DNA of 17,796 bases. Origin: an uncultured Planctomycetaceae bacterium. Lineage in GTDB: Bacteria > Planctomycetota > Planctomycetia > Pirellulales > Pirellulaceae. The notes below the pieces were generated by a model. The model worked only from the letters and a program-made list of their open reading frames with translations. It made no database searches and had not been told where the DNA came from. Positions 9,401 through 16,700 of the stretch are shown here, one piece after another. The stretch's first letter is position 1. Every line of letters starts with the position of its first letter. The position numbers were made by a program, and so were the translations under genes. The stretch spans positions 1-17,796 of the forward strand of contig CAIYOB010000697.1 in assembly GCA_903927685.1 (NCBI GenBank), given 5' to 3'.

Positions 9401-10395
9401 GCCCGCTGGATCGCCAGGATTTGGCCCTCTTTGCGTGGCGCCCACAGGCTCTTGCCGCGGCCGTCCGTCGACATCCCCAGGCCGCGAATCACCGCCTGGA
9501 CCGGGTCGCCGTCGCGGAGCGCACGCGCCAAGGTCTTGAGCACCATCATCACGGAGCCCTCCCCAATGATCAGGCCGTCGGCGTCGGCGTCGAACGGGCG
9601 ACTGCCGTGAGCGCTCACGGACTGAGCATGGGAGAACTGGATCAGCGTGTCGGCCTTGAAATGCGACGCCCCGCCGACGACGGCCAGTTCGAGCCGGCCC
9701 TGCTGCAAGGCGTTGATGCCCAGCAGCAGCGCTTGCAGCGACGACGCGCAGGCCGCGTCGACCACCATCGCCGGACCCGTCAAACCGAAGGTCTGGGCGA
9801 TCATCGTGGCGCCTACATGACTGGCGAGGTCGGGCCAGCGGGCGACTTCCAACGGGACGAACGGACCGTACTTGCGGCGCACTTCCCGGACGATTTCGGC
9901 GGCGACTTGTTCGGACAGCTTCACGTCCAGACTCGGCAATTCGCGGAGGTAGGCCGCCGTCTGCTCGATCAGCATGGCGAACGTCATCTGGCCGCTCCAC
10001 GGCGAACCGCGCGTATTGCCGATGAACACGCCGGCGTTCGATGTCGGCAGTTGGAACGGGTCCAGCCGGGCATGCCGCAACGCCTCCGCGGCCAGGTCGC
10101 ACATCGTCAGATGGGCCGGGTCGCGGCGCGCGGCCAGTTCGGCAGAGATGCGCAGCCGCTGCGGCTCGACCGAGACGGGCGGGACGAGGCCGGCCAGCGT
10201 CGAGTACGTCTTGCCGACAGTGCCGATGCTCGGGTCATAGTACAACTCCCGATCCAACCGTTCCGGCGGCACTTCGACAATCGCGCTGCGGCCCTCTACC
10301 AGCAGTTGCCAGTACGCCTCCAAGTCCCGCGCGCCGGGCAGGCGGCAGGCCAGACCGAGAATGGCAATCGGGGTGTCGGCAAAAAAACGTGACAT
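3493..10395 (-). CDS. Iterative type I PKS / PUFA-synthase-like secondary-lipid synthase, KS-CLF-AT-ACP-KR-DH
   Basis: A 2300-residue megasynthase. KS1 (about 5-455) has the full triad: Cys216 in DAACASS, His348 in EAHATST, His388 in KANVGH. KS2 (about 515-880) has DAGSNSS with Ser725 where the nucleophilic Cys should be, lacks the EAHGTGT histidine and keeps only the GH at 846-847, so it looks like a chain-length factor as in PfaC. The AT (about 909-1200) has FPGQGSQ, Ser1001 in GLSFG and His1105 in AFHCP, compatible with malonyl loading. One ACP carries Ser1316 in LGIDSIKK, the PUFA-synthase form of the motif. The KR (about 1390-1890, including a structural subdomain) has TGGGRGVTA, Ser1795, Tyr1808 and the following Asn. 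A Pro/Gly-rich linker leads to a hotdog DH with His2055 in HRIYDRSVLP and a candidate Asp2215. No ER and no thioesterase are present. The gene begins 7 bases after the reductase gene without a clear Shine-Dalgarno site. The product is unknown; a long reduced or polyene lipid is likeliest. Confidence 0.93.
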   Translation of the reverse strand: MSRFFADTPIAILGLACRLPGARDLEAYWQLLVEGRSAIVEVPPERLDRELYYDPSIGTVGKTYSTLAGLVPPVSVEPQRLRISAELAARRDPAHLTMCDLAAEALRHARLDPFQLPTSNAGVFIGNTRGSPWSGQMTFAMLIEQTAAYLRELPSLDVKLSEQVAAEIVREVRRKYGPFVPLEVARWPDLASHVGATMIAQTFGLTGPAMVVDAACASSLQALLLGINALQQGRLELAVVGGASHFKADTLIQFSHAQSVSAHGSRPFDADADGLIIGEGSVMMVLKTLARALRDGDPVQAVIRGLGMSTDGRGKSLWAPRKEGQILAIQRAYTHGLEVGRVQYIEAHATSTQIGDATELAALHESLAGRMPAGHRIALGACKANVGHCLENAGLAGLAKTVLAVQHATIPPTINLQRLNPNVDWDQSPFYVPVTPTPWPDTHGQPKRAGVNAFGVGGLNVHVVLDEFLPAQPTAVYFASVPAADVSRAGEAPDQQLEPPPVVGEDRRETEAARAKTEPIAIIGLGAIYPGARTVEQFWHLLQTGEDPKSDVPAERWPKELGVQPGPLAPWRTPLGRGGFIRGYQYDWSKNRIPPKQVEQANPLQFMLLDAAEQALAHAGYDRRPFDRTRVGAVVGTVFGGDFAAQLQMGLRLPEFQSLLAARLREHGLADDQISTVVRQYQELFFRRMPALLDETGSFTSSTLASRITKTFDLMGGAFSLDAGSNSSLAALIAAVDILRSGDCEMILCAAGQRSMDLSAFVSLAWSGALASGGLPGEGVGVLLLKRLSDARRDGDPIQAVIREVGVSFDAQVPTAARQTALHRALGGEPPPAPLVAVESAANQFGHCGAADGMASLLKATGMCRRQESPLPPDSSLVVTTTGSTNGFAYAAVVEPAAPASVVVKPRPRVAWMFPGQGSQYAGMLEPLIHEFPPAAEAMRRADQALARWGRGTFADLAWRFTDGLGVDVWQTQAAVLVANYIVAESLAALGVRPDVVAGLSFGEIAALVAAGAWSLETALRVVGLRTEAFQAAANVPGGMVAVTAPRAVVEQLVAEDGGMVYIANHNAPEQFVLSGEIAALVRVVERAQQIGLHAVRLNVPCAFHCPMMAPARAAITAALPAVPVQAARVPVLSTAFNRYMLEEDDLRRSLCEQFTLPVPYVGMVQKLAAEHPTVFVEIGPQRVLTKLHRKILGEQALGIVSTDDPERHGLAQLQCVVALLRDCGVMAGEAAVGTEGQPLVPGKLTHFDATERRRQSRRQQATVVSPTAPPAPPPPSGQRTALQKFLVQFIVEQTGYPEEMVDLDANLEADLGIDSIKKAQLFGEIQEEFRIAPPAGNVTLDDFPTLRSVLKFLADGAVAEAVPGVEPDRAGEASEGLATRAAAADVEPARIATVPEADRRMRRHVLRMVPSPLAAPAENWAWGARAAILGDNPAARALADELQHHGVRAVLVADLPSFERAWQDGPLPQLFLLTPRDGAPMPYADAVAWDERRERGVMLPFAVCQKWFELATAGTDSPALVAVTALGGDFGNRGELVSAESGGLAGLVKAAGAESQGGIRVKVLDFPAPYPAVDLARAVIAEVASQAADVEVGYDAAGTRHVLRAEWQRASTLPSRAAPPGGAWVVTGGGRGVTAYIARELGKQWGLVLHLLGSSPPPAIDPQWRQLSADGLKQLKAQLAQEARQKGEAPGAAWQKIERALELDRTLRAFADAGVRATYHQCDVADRVRLAAVLAEIGPVEGVIHGAGVEHACRFSAKTLPLVAKTIAAKVDGAAALMAALDAAPPRYFLGFGSVSGRYGGIGQTDYSLANDMLCKLLAQYRRTHPGCTAVCFDWTAWAEVGMAARPESRFALEAMGIQFMPPAEGAAHIADELCVVGTDAEVLIVDDASRLEARPVAPAATPPPALAAATAGGYDAGFRYGQEHRAAIRAFLREYADRFPDRGPLPVPAVMGPVASAATDDELRGMAAGAGVALVSLHAHHAAVRRGQSRDTGTPGMLPVPPLSPGDDGGPSTCGTEASEFPLVAAVQIVRPGQELNAAVELCPQSDPFLRDHRIYDRSVLPGAVTAEILAEAASLLEPGRVFVALSDVDLLKRLDFHRQTPQRMNVLVRGATCELQTQNEGSRIVVATGQAHFADAPLPPEVLEVGEPAEGWRPFVYPEGWRLMSHGDSLRTLLELNFQHDGGLARLVAKAPLALAGARRGRRWLVPSALLDGCLVACGSYSYRMIDRRVELPRRIGRLQVYRQPRENEACRLRLFCKDSRAEGTRYDFHLVGEDGRAVLTVTDYETVCLKTGKAKA

Positions 10396-10402
10396 CGTGG
10401 TT

Positions 10403-11863
10403 CTAGCCGGGACGGGCGATCAAGGCTGCGAGCAGTTGGGCCAAGGGGCGGGTTTCGAGGGCGATTTGACCGAAGACGACGACCCGCCCCTGCTCCAGCG
10501 CCGCGGGACAGCAGAGCCGGCCGCTGCGGAGCTGGTCCAGCGTCTCCGCCGACAGATAATAAGTCACGGACGGCTCCCGCGTCAAACCGGGCCGGCCGCC
10601 GGACAGGCGATTCGCGGCCAGTTCAAACTGCCCATCCCCACCGCCGCGACCGGTGACCCGCAGCCCCACGGACAGTCGCTGGTTCTCCCAGCCGGCCACG
10701 GGCCGCTCCTCCGGCCCGAGCCATTTCGCAGCCGGTTCGGCCCGCACGAACGGAATGTGCGCCTGGCCGAACTTGTGATCGACGGCGTACTGCGCCAGGG
10801 CCACCAACCGCGCGTGGTCCAAGGCGGGGCACGGCAGGTCCGGCAGTGCGGCGTCCAGTTGGGTGCGTGCGAACGTCGGGTCGTTGCGCCAGTACGACTG
10901 ATAGACCCGCATCGGTTCGGTGAAGGCTTCGCCCAAGCCTGCCAGCGACTCCGCGCCCCCCGCGGCCGAATCGCGGCCGATCCAGGGCCGAAGCACTTCG
11001 GCAAAGGCGGTGTGCATCTGCCGCACCGTCACCGGTCGGGCCGAAGTCAAGTGATACGTTCGGCCATGCCGCTGAGGCTGCCGGAGGATGCGAACGATGG
11101 CTTGCGAAACCCAGTCCACCGGAACGAGGTTCTTCTGTTCGATGCCGGACAGGTTGAACAGGGGCAGCAGATCCAGGGGTTCATCGCCGTTGACCGGCAG
11201 CTTCGGAACCAAGGCGTAAGCCACCCGCAACGGCGTATAGAATCCGTGAAACGTCGTCGTGTAGCCCGTCGTGGCGTCGCCGACGATGATCGATGGCCGG
11301 TAAACGGTGAGGCTGGAAAGGAACCGGCTGCCCTGGACCAGACGTTCCGCGGCGACCTTGCTTTCCTCGTAGGCGTTGGCCCACTTCTGTCCGACGTCAA
11401 GCTCGTCTTCTCGCACCACGCCCTCGCGAAGACCGGCCACATAGGCCGTCGAGACGTGGTGCAACTCGGGGAGTCCCAACTCGCGGCAGAGGTCCAGCAG
11501 ATGGCGCGTGCCGTCCACATTGGTGCGGAACGGCTCGTGGTCCTTGGGATCGACGGCGAACTTCAACGAAGCCGCGGCGTGCACCACGCGGCCGCAATGA
11601 CGCCGGAGCCAGGCGGTCGCCTCGGCAGCCAGCCCCAGCCTCGGCTTGTCGAGCGAACCCTGGAAGACGATCGGCCGAGGCAGCGTGCGGCCGTCCTCGC
11701 GTTCCCACTGTGCCAACACGGTCTCGATCCGATCCGCCGCCGATTGCTCGCGGCGTCCGCGAACGACGGCGACGACCGGCCAATCCGCGCGCAGCAGATC
11801 GCGCAGCAAGTATCGGCCCAACAGTCCGGTCGCGCCCGTCAGAAGCGTGTAAGCGTTCGTCAT
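10403..11863 (-). CDS. Thioester-reductase-like extended SDR with C-terminal SCP2-like domain
   Basis: A 486-residue protein. The first 300 or so residues form an NAD(P)-binding Rossmann fold of the thioester reductase / male-sterility type: TGATGLLG (9-16), the VSTAYVAG strand, and Tyr165-Lys169 in YEESK. Such domains reduce a carrier-bound thioester to an aldehyde, and sometimes on to an alcohol. This one is free-standing, with no adenylation or ACP domain, so its substrate is probably the chain on the neighbouring synthase. The last 110 or so residues look different. They are rich in short beta strands, and the stretch with YYLSAETLDQL, RSGRL, VVVFGQIALE and a Leu-rich end resembles the SCP2 sterol/lipid-carrier fold. 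I chose the ATG at 11863, just before the Rossmann strand; an in-frame TTG 36 bases upstream is the alternative. It sits 146 bases after the acyltransferase gene and 7 before the synthase. The reductase assignment is firm; the SCP2 domain is moderate. Confidence 0.85.
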   Translation of the reverse strand: MTNAYTLLTGATGLLGRYLLRDLLRADWPVVAVVRGRREQSAADRIETVLAQWEREDGRTLPRPIVFQGSLDKPRLGLAAEATAWLRRHCGRVVHAAASLKFAVDPKDHEPFRTNVDGTRHLLDLCRELGLPELHHVSTAYVAGLREGVVREDELDVGQKWANAYEESKVAAERLVQGSRFLSSLTVYRPSIIVGDATTGYTTTFHGFYTPLRVAYALVPKLPVNGDEPLDLLPLFNLSGIEQKNLVPVDWVSQAIVRILRQPQRHGRTYHLTSARPVTVRQMHTAFAEVLRPWIGRDSAAGGAESLAGLGEAFTEPMRVYQSYWRNDPTFARTQLDAALPDLPCPALDHARLVALAQYAVDHKFGQAHIPFVRAEPAAKWLGPEERPVAGWENQRLSVGLRVTGRGGGDGQFELAANRLSGGRPGLTREPSVTYYLSAETLDQLRSGRLCCPAALEQGRVVVFGQIALETRPLAQLLAALIARPG

Positions 11864-12009
11864 GAGGCTAGCCACCCACCTCGGCTGCCGGTCCGCCAAC
11901 CGGCGCGTTCCCGTTCCCGGCCCAGCGGCGTGCTCTGCCCGAACGGGGAAGATCGCCTATTTCGTACCTCGCCCGCCTGCAACGTTCAAGGGGGCGAACG
12001 CCGCGCACC
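11864..12009. other. Intra-operon gap before the reductase gene
   Basis: 146 bases without a gene. On the minus strand a weak promoter-like pair is present: TTGAAC (plus 11984-11989) and TACGAA (11961-11966) with 17 bases between. The match is poor, so an internal promoter is only possible. The reductase gene may instead be read through from the acyltransferase gene. Confidence 0.3.
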
Positions 12010-13449
12010 TCACGGCTCTGCCAGTGTCTGGCCGAGTTGGTCGATGTACAGGGCCAACAGACGCCGGGCGTCGGCGGGCCGGAACAAGTGCCGGTCGCAC
12101 CGGAGGCTGATCGTCAACCGGTCGGCGTAACGCACCGCCAGGAAACACGCCCGCGTCAGCGCCCGCAACGGCGGCGAAGCGATGAACTCGCGCAAGCTCA
12201 CGTCGCCCATCGTCAGCAGACCGTCCTGACGCGGAAAGTCCGTCCAGAAGTGCCAGCCCGGGTCTCCCAGGTTGGACAGCACGGCGGTCGCCAGGCAGCG
12301 TCGGCCGGATAGAATCCAACGCATCGCGCCGGGGACCCGCAACAGCGTCTCTAACCCGTGCACGAAGGTGCGGCTCAGTCGCCAATGCTTGATCGCCGCG
12401 GTCTCCGCGCGAAGTCCGGCCAGCAGGGTTCCCCGGTCGTCGCACGCCGCTGGCCGGCGCGTCAGGAAGGCATAGCTCATCTTGTTCGCCGCCGGCATGT
12501 ATTGGTCGAGCGGCTCGCGGAGGTTGGTGGGCATCGCGATCCGCAGCCAGCCCGACGCGTTGCCTCGCTGCCCGCCCGCCGTTCCGCCTTGGTCGTTCCA
12601 GGCACGCATCGTCACAAACAGGTCGCGGAGCAAGAGGTCGTTCAGCGTTCCGCCTTGGCGCGCGGCGCGGTCGCGCAGGCCATTCGTCTGAGCGACGTCG
12701 AAGGTATGGACGTGGATGCCGGGAAACGGATCCGCCTCGTCCGCGGCGGCGGCAGATCGCGGCGCCTCCAGCGGCAGCGCCCGCCGGCCGAACCACTTCA
12801 CCGCTTCTCGGGCCAGGAACCGCGTCGCGGCCCAAGCCGAAACCGGCTGCGGCGCCGATTGGCGGAAGAGCCCGCGTTCGCCAAGCCGCTGGGGCATGGG
12901 GGCCGGCAACGCCCTGGGCGGCAGGTGCGATGATCGCCGCACCGCGTAGCCCGCCAAGACATCGCCCAGGAATTGCGTCATGCCGATGGCGTCGGCCACC
13001 GCATGGTGCCCCAGGAACGTCAATGTCGCTTGCTCGCCCCCTTGCTGGATCCACATCCGAAAGCCCGGCTCACGGCGCAGGTCGAGTGCTTCGGCGTTCG
13101 GGCAGTCCAGCGGGACGTGCGGCGGCTGCCATTCGAGCGGCGGACGGCCGGCGGGCGCGGCAATCCAGCACGGCTTGCGACGCCTGGCGTCGACCAGCGC
13201 CCAGAACAACGGATTACGTCGCAGGGCGTCGTCCAACGCAGCCTCGAACGCGGGACGGTCGAACGTGCCCCGAAACCTCATCGCCAGCACGCCAGTCATG
13301 GGCTGGTCCGGCCGGTCATCGAGGAACATGTACTCCTCGAACGCCGCCAGGCGAAGGGGGAAGAGGCCGGTTCGAGCAGGTTCCGTCATTGGAGGCAACC
13401 AGGGCTGTCCGCGGGAAACGAGCTGGGAGCGAGTCACATTGTGACTCAT
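12010..13449 (-). CDS. WS/DGAT-condensation superfamily acyltransferase
   Basis: A 479-residue member of the chloramphenicol-acetyltransferase-like acyltransferases that include wax ester synthase/DGAT, PapA5 and NRPS condensation domains. The active-site motif is HHAVADA (148-154, His149 and Asp153), a G-to-A variant of HHxxxDG. Later WS/DGAT-like blocks are NDLLLRDL, MPTNLREP, NKMSYAF and LSNLGDPG, the last resembling the SNVPGP motif of wax ester synthases. It should transfer an acyl group from a thioester to an alcohol or amine, so it could esterify the operon's released chain. It is the first gene of the operon. The ATG at 13449 has a strong GGGAGGG site 8 bases upstream. A second ATG at 13389 lies nearer the conserved region but has no ribosome site. 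If the later start were used, the palindrome at 13431-13447 would lie in the leader. The superfamily is confident; the acceptor is unknown. Confidence 0.85.
   Translation of the reverse strand: MSHNVTRSQLVSRGQPWLPPMTEPARTGLFPLRLAAFEEYMFLDDRPDQPMTGVLAMRFRGTFDRPAFEAALDDALRRNPLFWALVDARRRKPCWIAAPAGRPPLEWQPPHVPLDCPNAEALDLRREPGFRMWIQQGGEQATLTFLGHHAVADAIGMTQFLGDVLAGYAVRRSSHLPPRALPAPMPQRLGERGLFRQSAPQPVSAWAATRFLAREAVKWFGRRALPLEAPRSAAAADEADPFPGIHVHTFDVAQTNGLRDRAARQGGTLNDLLLRDLFVTMRAWNDQGGTAGGQRGNASGWLRIAMPTNLREPLDQYMPAANKMSYAFLTRRPAACDDRGTLLAGLRAETAAIKHWRLSRTFVHGLETLLRVPGAMRWILSGRRCLATAVLSNLGDPGWHFWTDFPRQDGLLTMGDVSLREFIASPPLRALTRACFLAVRYADRLTISLRCDRHLFRPADARRLLALYIDQLGQTLAEP
13431..13447. promoter_or_regulatory. 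Perfect 17-bp palindrome at the operon start (candidate operator)
   Basis: GAGTCACATTGTGACTC is an 8-base inverted repeat with a single central base. Its last base is part of the ATG at 13449, so it overlaps codons 1-7 of the acyltransferase, or lies 42-58 bases upstream of the alternative start at 13389. Length and symmetry suit a dimeric repressor such as a TetR or GntR family protein, but no regulator gene is in the window. A translational hairpin next to the start codon is the alternative. Confidence 0.5.
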
Positions 13450-13457
13450 GCAACGTA

Positions 13458-13464
13458 CCCTCCC
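13458..13464 (-). promoter_or_regulatory. Shine-Dalgarno site of the acyltransferase gene
   Basis: GGGAGGG on the minus strand, 8 bases before the ATG at 13449. It is the reason for preferring this start over the ATG at 13389. Confidence 0.65.
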
Positions 13465-13693
13465 GGCCGGCGTCTGGCAAGCGGAATGAGACAGCAGGAA
13501 TGGCACAACGGACCGAGACAGCGGGTGCCGGCGTTCGGACTATCCGCCCCTGGACCGTCCGGCCCCCAAAAGACGATTACTCGCGCACCGCCAGGCTGAA
13601 CCGAGGGCCGCGATCATGTTCCCCGGACGATGCTCCGGCATTTCTTGTAAGACCGCCTGCCCGGCGTTGTATTGACTGTTGGCGCGGTGATGC

Positions 13694-13713
13694 GGCACCG
13701 GTGGGCAGGTGCC
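13694..13713 (+). other. Short inverted repeat in the protease gene leader
   Basis: GGCACC (13694-13699) pairs with GGTGCC (13708-13713) around an 8-base loop, 64 bases before the protease start. A competing GCGGCA/TGCCGC pairing overlaps it. There is no T-run, so a terminator is unlikely; its role, if any, is unknown. Confidence 0.3.
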
Positions 13714-13766
13714 CAATGCCGCTTGCGGCGTCGGGACAGGGGAATCGAAGGCCGTCACAATGGAAC

Positions 13767-13771
13767 GGGAG
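13767..13771 (+). promoter_or_regulatory. Shine-Dalgarno site of the metalloprotease gene
   Basis: GGGAG six bases before the ATG at 13778. It supports this start, which also places the LEALEDRRVLSA motif at residues 48-59, where LEPR-XLL leaders normally sit. The remnant at 1918 lacks this site. Confidence 0.7.
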
Positions 13772-13777
13772 TCTCTG

Positions 13778-16700
13778 ATGCTTGACACCAGCTGGATACG
13801 GCGTCACTTCTTGCGCACGCGACCGTCAGGCCAACACGTCTCGACTTCGGCCAGGCGGCAGCGTCGCAAGGCCCGCGCAGGCCGAACCAATCGCGACTGG
13901 CTCCGCTCGTCGCTGCGGTTGGAGGCGTTGGAAGATCGGCGCGTGCTCAGCGCTTTCTACGACTTGGAATTGCTCGGTTCTCCACCTGCACCGGGGCCCG
14001 GCAGCAGCGAATCGGTCATGCTGGTGACCCGGTACGGCGACGAGAACATCGAATTCACCTCCGGAGCGGGTGTTCCGGATATTATTGCTAGCACGAATCC
14101 GCTCGGCACGGGCACAGTCTGGCACAGCCTGGGCGGGTCGCCGGCGATCAGTCGCGACGGGACGATCGTGGTCTTTGCCGGCGATCGGGGGAACGGTCCG
14201 GGCGTGTTTGCCGTCGTGGACGAAGGGACCGGATTCGGGGACGTCCTCCGTGTGGCGGGAGAAACCACGGTGGACGACAATCCCTACGATGCGCTGGCCG
14301 GGGTCGCCAACCACGAACTGGGCTACGACGCCGCCGGGAACGGCATCTACCTGGCTGCGATCGACCTGGATGCGGCGTTGGGGATCGAGCGGATGTCGCT
14401 GAACGGTGACAGCTTTGACGACGACTGCTTCGTGGTCACGCTGGTGGCCACGCCCAGTTCGGCGAGCGTTGACAATCCGGCGCTCTCGATCTCCACGCCG
14501 TTGCTGTTCTCGGCCGAGGCGGGGATCTGGAGCGTCCGGGTGGACAGCCAAAGCGAACTCAACAGTTTGTCTCCGCAGCGGATCTTCCATCCGACCAGCC
14601 CGATTCCCGTGGTGCAGGTCGGCGACTCGTTGCACGGCGCGGAGATCCTGGCGGTCGAGCCGGCGACGCCGATCGCGGCGGCCGAGTACGATCCGGACGG
14701 CGTGCCGCGGGACGTGCGGCGCGGGGACCACTATCTGAGCTTCACGGCCACGACCGGCGGCGGCGACCAACTGGTCTGGGCCGCCCACCTGGATACGGAC
14801 GCGGACGGCCTGCTGGACCACTGGGAGCGGGCCGGGGGCGGGATCGACATGGACCAGGACGGCAGCGTCGACCTGGATTTGTCGGCCCTGGGAGCCAGCT
14901 CGACCCACCAGGACTTGTTCCTGGAAATCGACTGGCTGGCGGCGGCGGCGGACCATCGGAACGAACCCGCGCCGCTGGTCACGTCCGAACTGGTGGCGAT
15001 GTTCGCCCAGGCCCCGATCGACAACCCGGACGGAACGACGGGGATTCGCCTGCATATCGACGCCGGCTCGGGCGCGGATGCGGCCGGCCTGCCGTTCTCG
15101 CAAGACATGGGTTCGGGCTCGCTGCAAGGCGGAGACTCGATCGCCATGCCGGGCGACCCGACGGCTCACCTCGACGTCGTGACCTTCGGCGCCGCTCCGA
15201 CGGTCGCGGGGACGACGGCTCGTTCGTTCCAGGACATCAAGGACAGTTACTTCGGCACGGCGGACAAGCGGGCCCGGGAACTGGCCTTCCACTACGCGGT
15301 GCTGGCCGACTTCTATTCGTACTTTCCCAGCAATACTGCGCCCCTGACCGGCACGGTGTCCGGTGGGACGGGCACCACCGTGACCGTCAGCGGGATGCCC
15401 TTTGCCAGCTACAGCACGGCCGATCTGCGCGGGCATGCCGTTGGCGTGATCAGTGCGGCGACCGGCGCGATGCAGGTTCGCTCGATCACCGCCCGGGGCA
15501 GCGGCAGCCAGGTGGCGGTGGACGCGGCCTGGGACACGACGCCCGCGGCGGGCGACCAGTTCGTCTTGCTGGCCGGGAATTCCGGGATCGCCGAAGCGGG
15601 CTTCTATGCCGATCCGGACAACCAGGGCGTGCCCGGCAACGACATCCTGCTCACGCTCGGCGGCCAGGGACTGACCTCGTACACGGATCCAACCGGCACG
15701 ACATTCAACCTGCTGGGCAACGGCTTCATCCAATGGCGGACCCTGGCCCACGAGCTGGGGCACAACTTGACCTTGCGGCACGGCGGCGTGACGTTGGACG
15801 ACACGGCTGTGCGGGCCGATCCCTTTTCGTACTTGAGCCTGATGAATTATGCCCATCAGCTGCGCGCCCCCTTGACCGGGTTTGTCACGGCGGCCGGAAG
15901 CACTTCGCTAACCGCCGTCGGCACGCCCTTCGGCTCGACCAACTATGCGAGATTCACCGTCGAGATCATTGCGGGAGCGGGGATCGGGCAGACCAACGAA
16001 GTCGCCTCCAACACGTCCCAGGTTTTGACGCTCGCCGGGCCCTGGACGACAACGCCGGACGCGTCCAGCATGTTCCGGCTGTCGACAGGCGTGGACAGCT
16101 ATTCGCAGGATAGCGATCCGACGTTTGCCGATTGGACCTACATCGAGCTGGATTTCCAGAACGCGTTCGGCAGCCTGGGACGCACCTCGGGCGACAGCCT
16201 GGGTTCCGCGAGCACCAGCTCGGACGAAGCAACCTGGGCCGACTACGCCGACTTGAACGGCGGCGACTTGGACCGCACGGCTCCCAGCGTGGACATCTGG
16301 CAGGCGCCCGGCAAAGGCTCGCTGGAGGACGGGGGGACCATTGCCAAGACGCGCAATCTGACGGTCTACATCTCCGCCCCGGACGACGACGTTGCGGAGG
16401 CCTACGCGCTGTTCGACGCAGACGGCGACGGCGTGGTGGAGGCGGACGAGATGGTCGCGGCCGAATGGAACGCGACGACCGAGTTGTTTGAGGCGACGAT
16501 CCAGGGCCTTTCCGGCCCCGTGGGACGGCGGGACTTGCAGGCCCTGGTGCTAGACACGTCGGGCAACTCGGCAACCGACCTCGTGGAAGTTGAGGTCACG
16601 CACGACTATGCGTTCCTGGCGAACCTGTTCACCGATCTCGGCCAAGCCCTGCAGAACGCCTTGCCGGAGATCCGCAGCCGCGTGGCCATTCCGTTCCTGG

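Larger units (their letters stand above)
13450..13777. other. Divergent intergenic region between the operon and the metalloprotease gene
   Basis: 328 bases that must carry the promoters of both the operon and the protease gene. It contains the operon's ribosome site, the exact 15-base repeat block at 13641-13655, and a leader hairpin at 13694-13713. A TTGACT lies at about 13672 but has no matching -10 element. No small gene was supported. Confidence 0.5.
13641..13813 (+). repeat. Direct repeat copy B (right flank of the lipid operon)
   Basis: The right-hand partner of the repeat at 1893-1953. Block 1 (13641-13655) is identical over 15 bases. Block 2 (13771-13813) matches 33 of 43 bases and covers the ribosome-site end, the ATG and the first 12 codons of the metalloprotease. 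The 115 bases between the blocks are missing from copy A. Confidence 0.7.

Noticed and set aside
3493..10395. Enediyne PKS (PKSE)
   Set aside because: PKSE has no second KS/CLF and carries its PPTase in the same chain; no enediyne-associated thioesterase or E3-E5 genes are seen.
13826..15856. Long minus-strand open frame of 676 codons
   Set aside because: It is antisense to the metalloprotease gene, whose plus frame has a leader, a complete zinc motif and calcium loops. The antisense product is Arg/Gln/His-rich without any recognisable motif, a usual effect of high GC.
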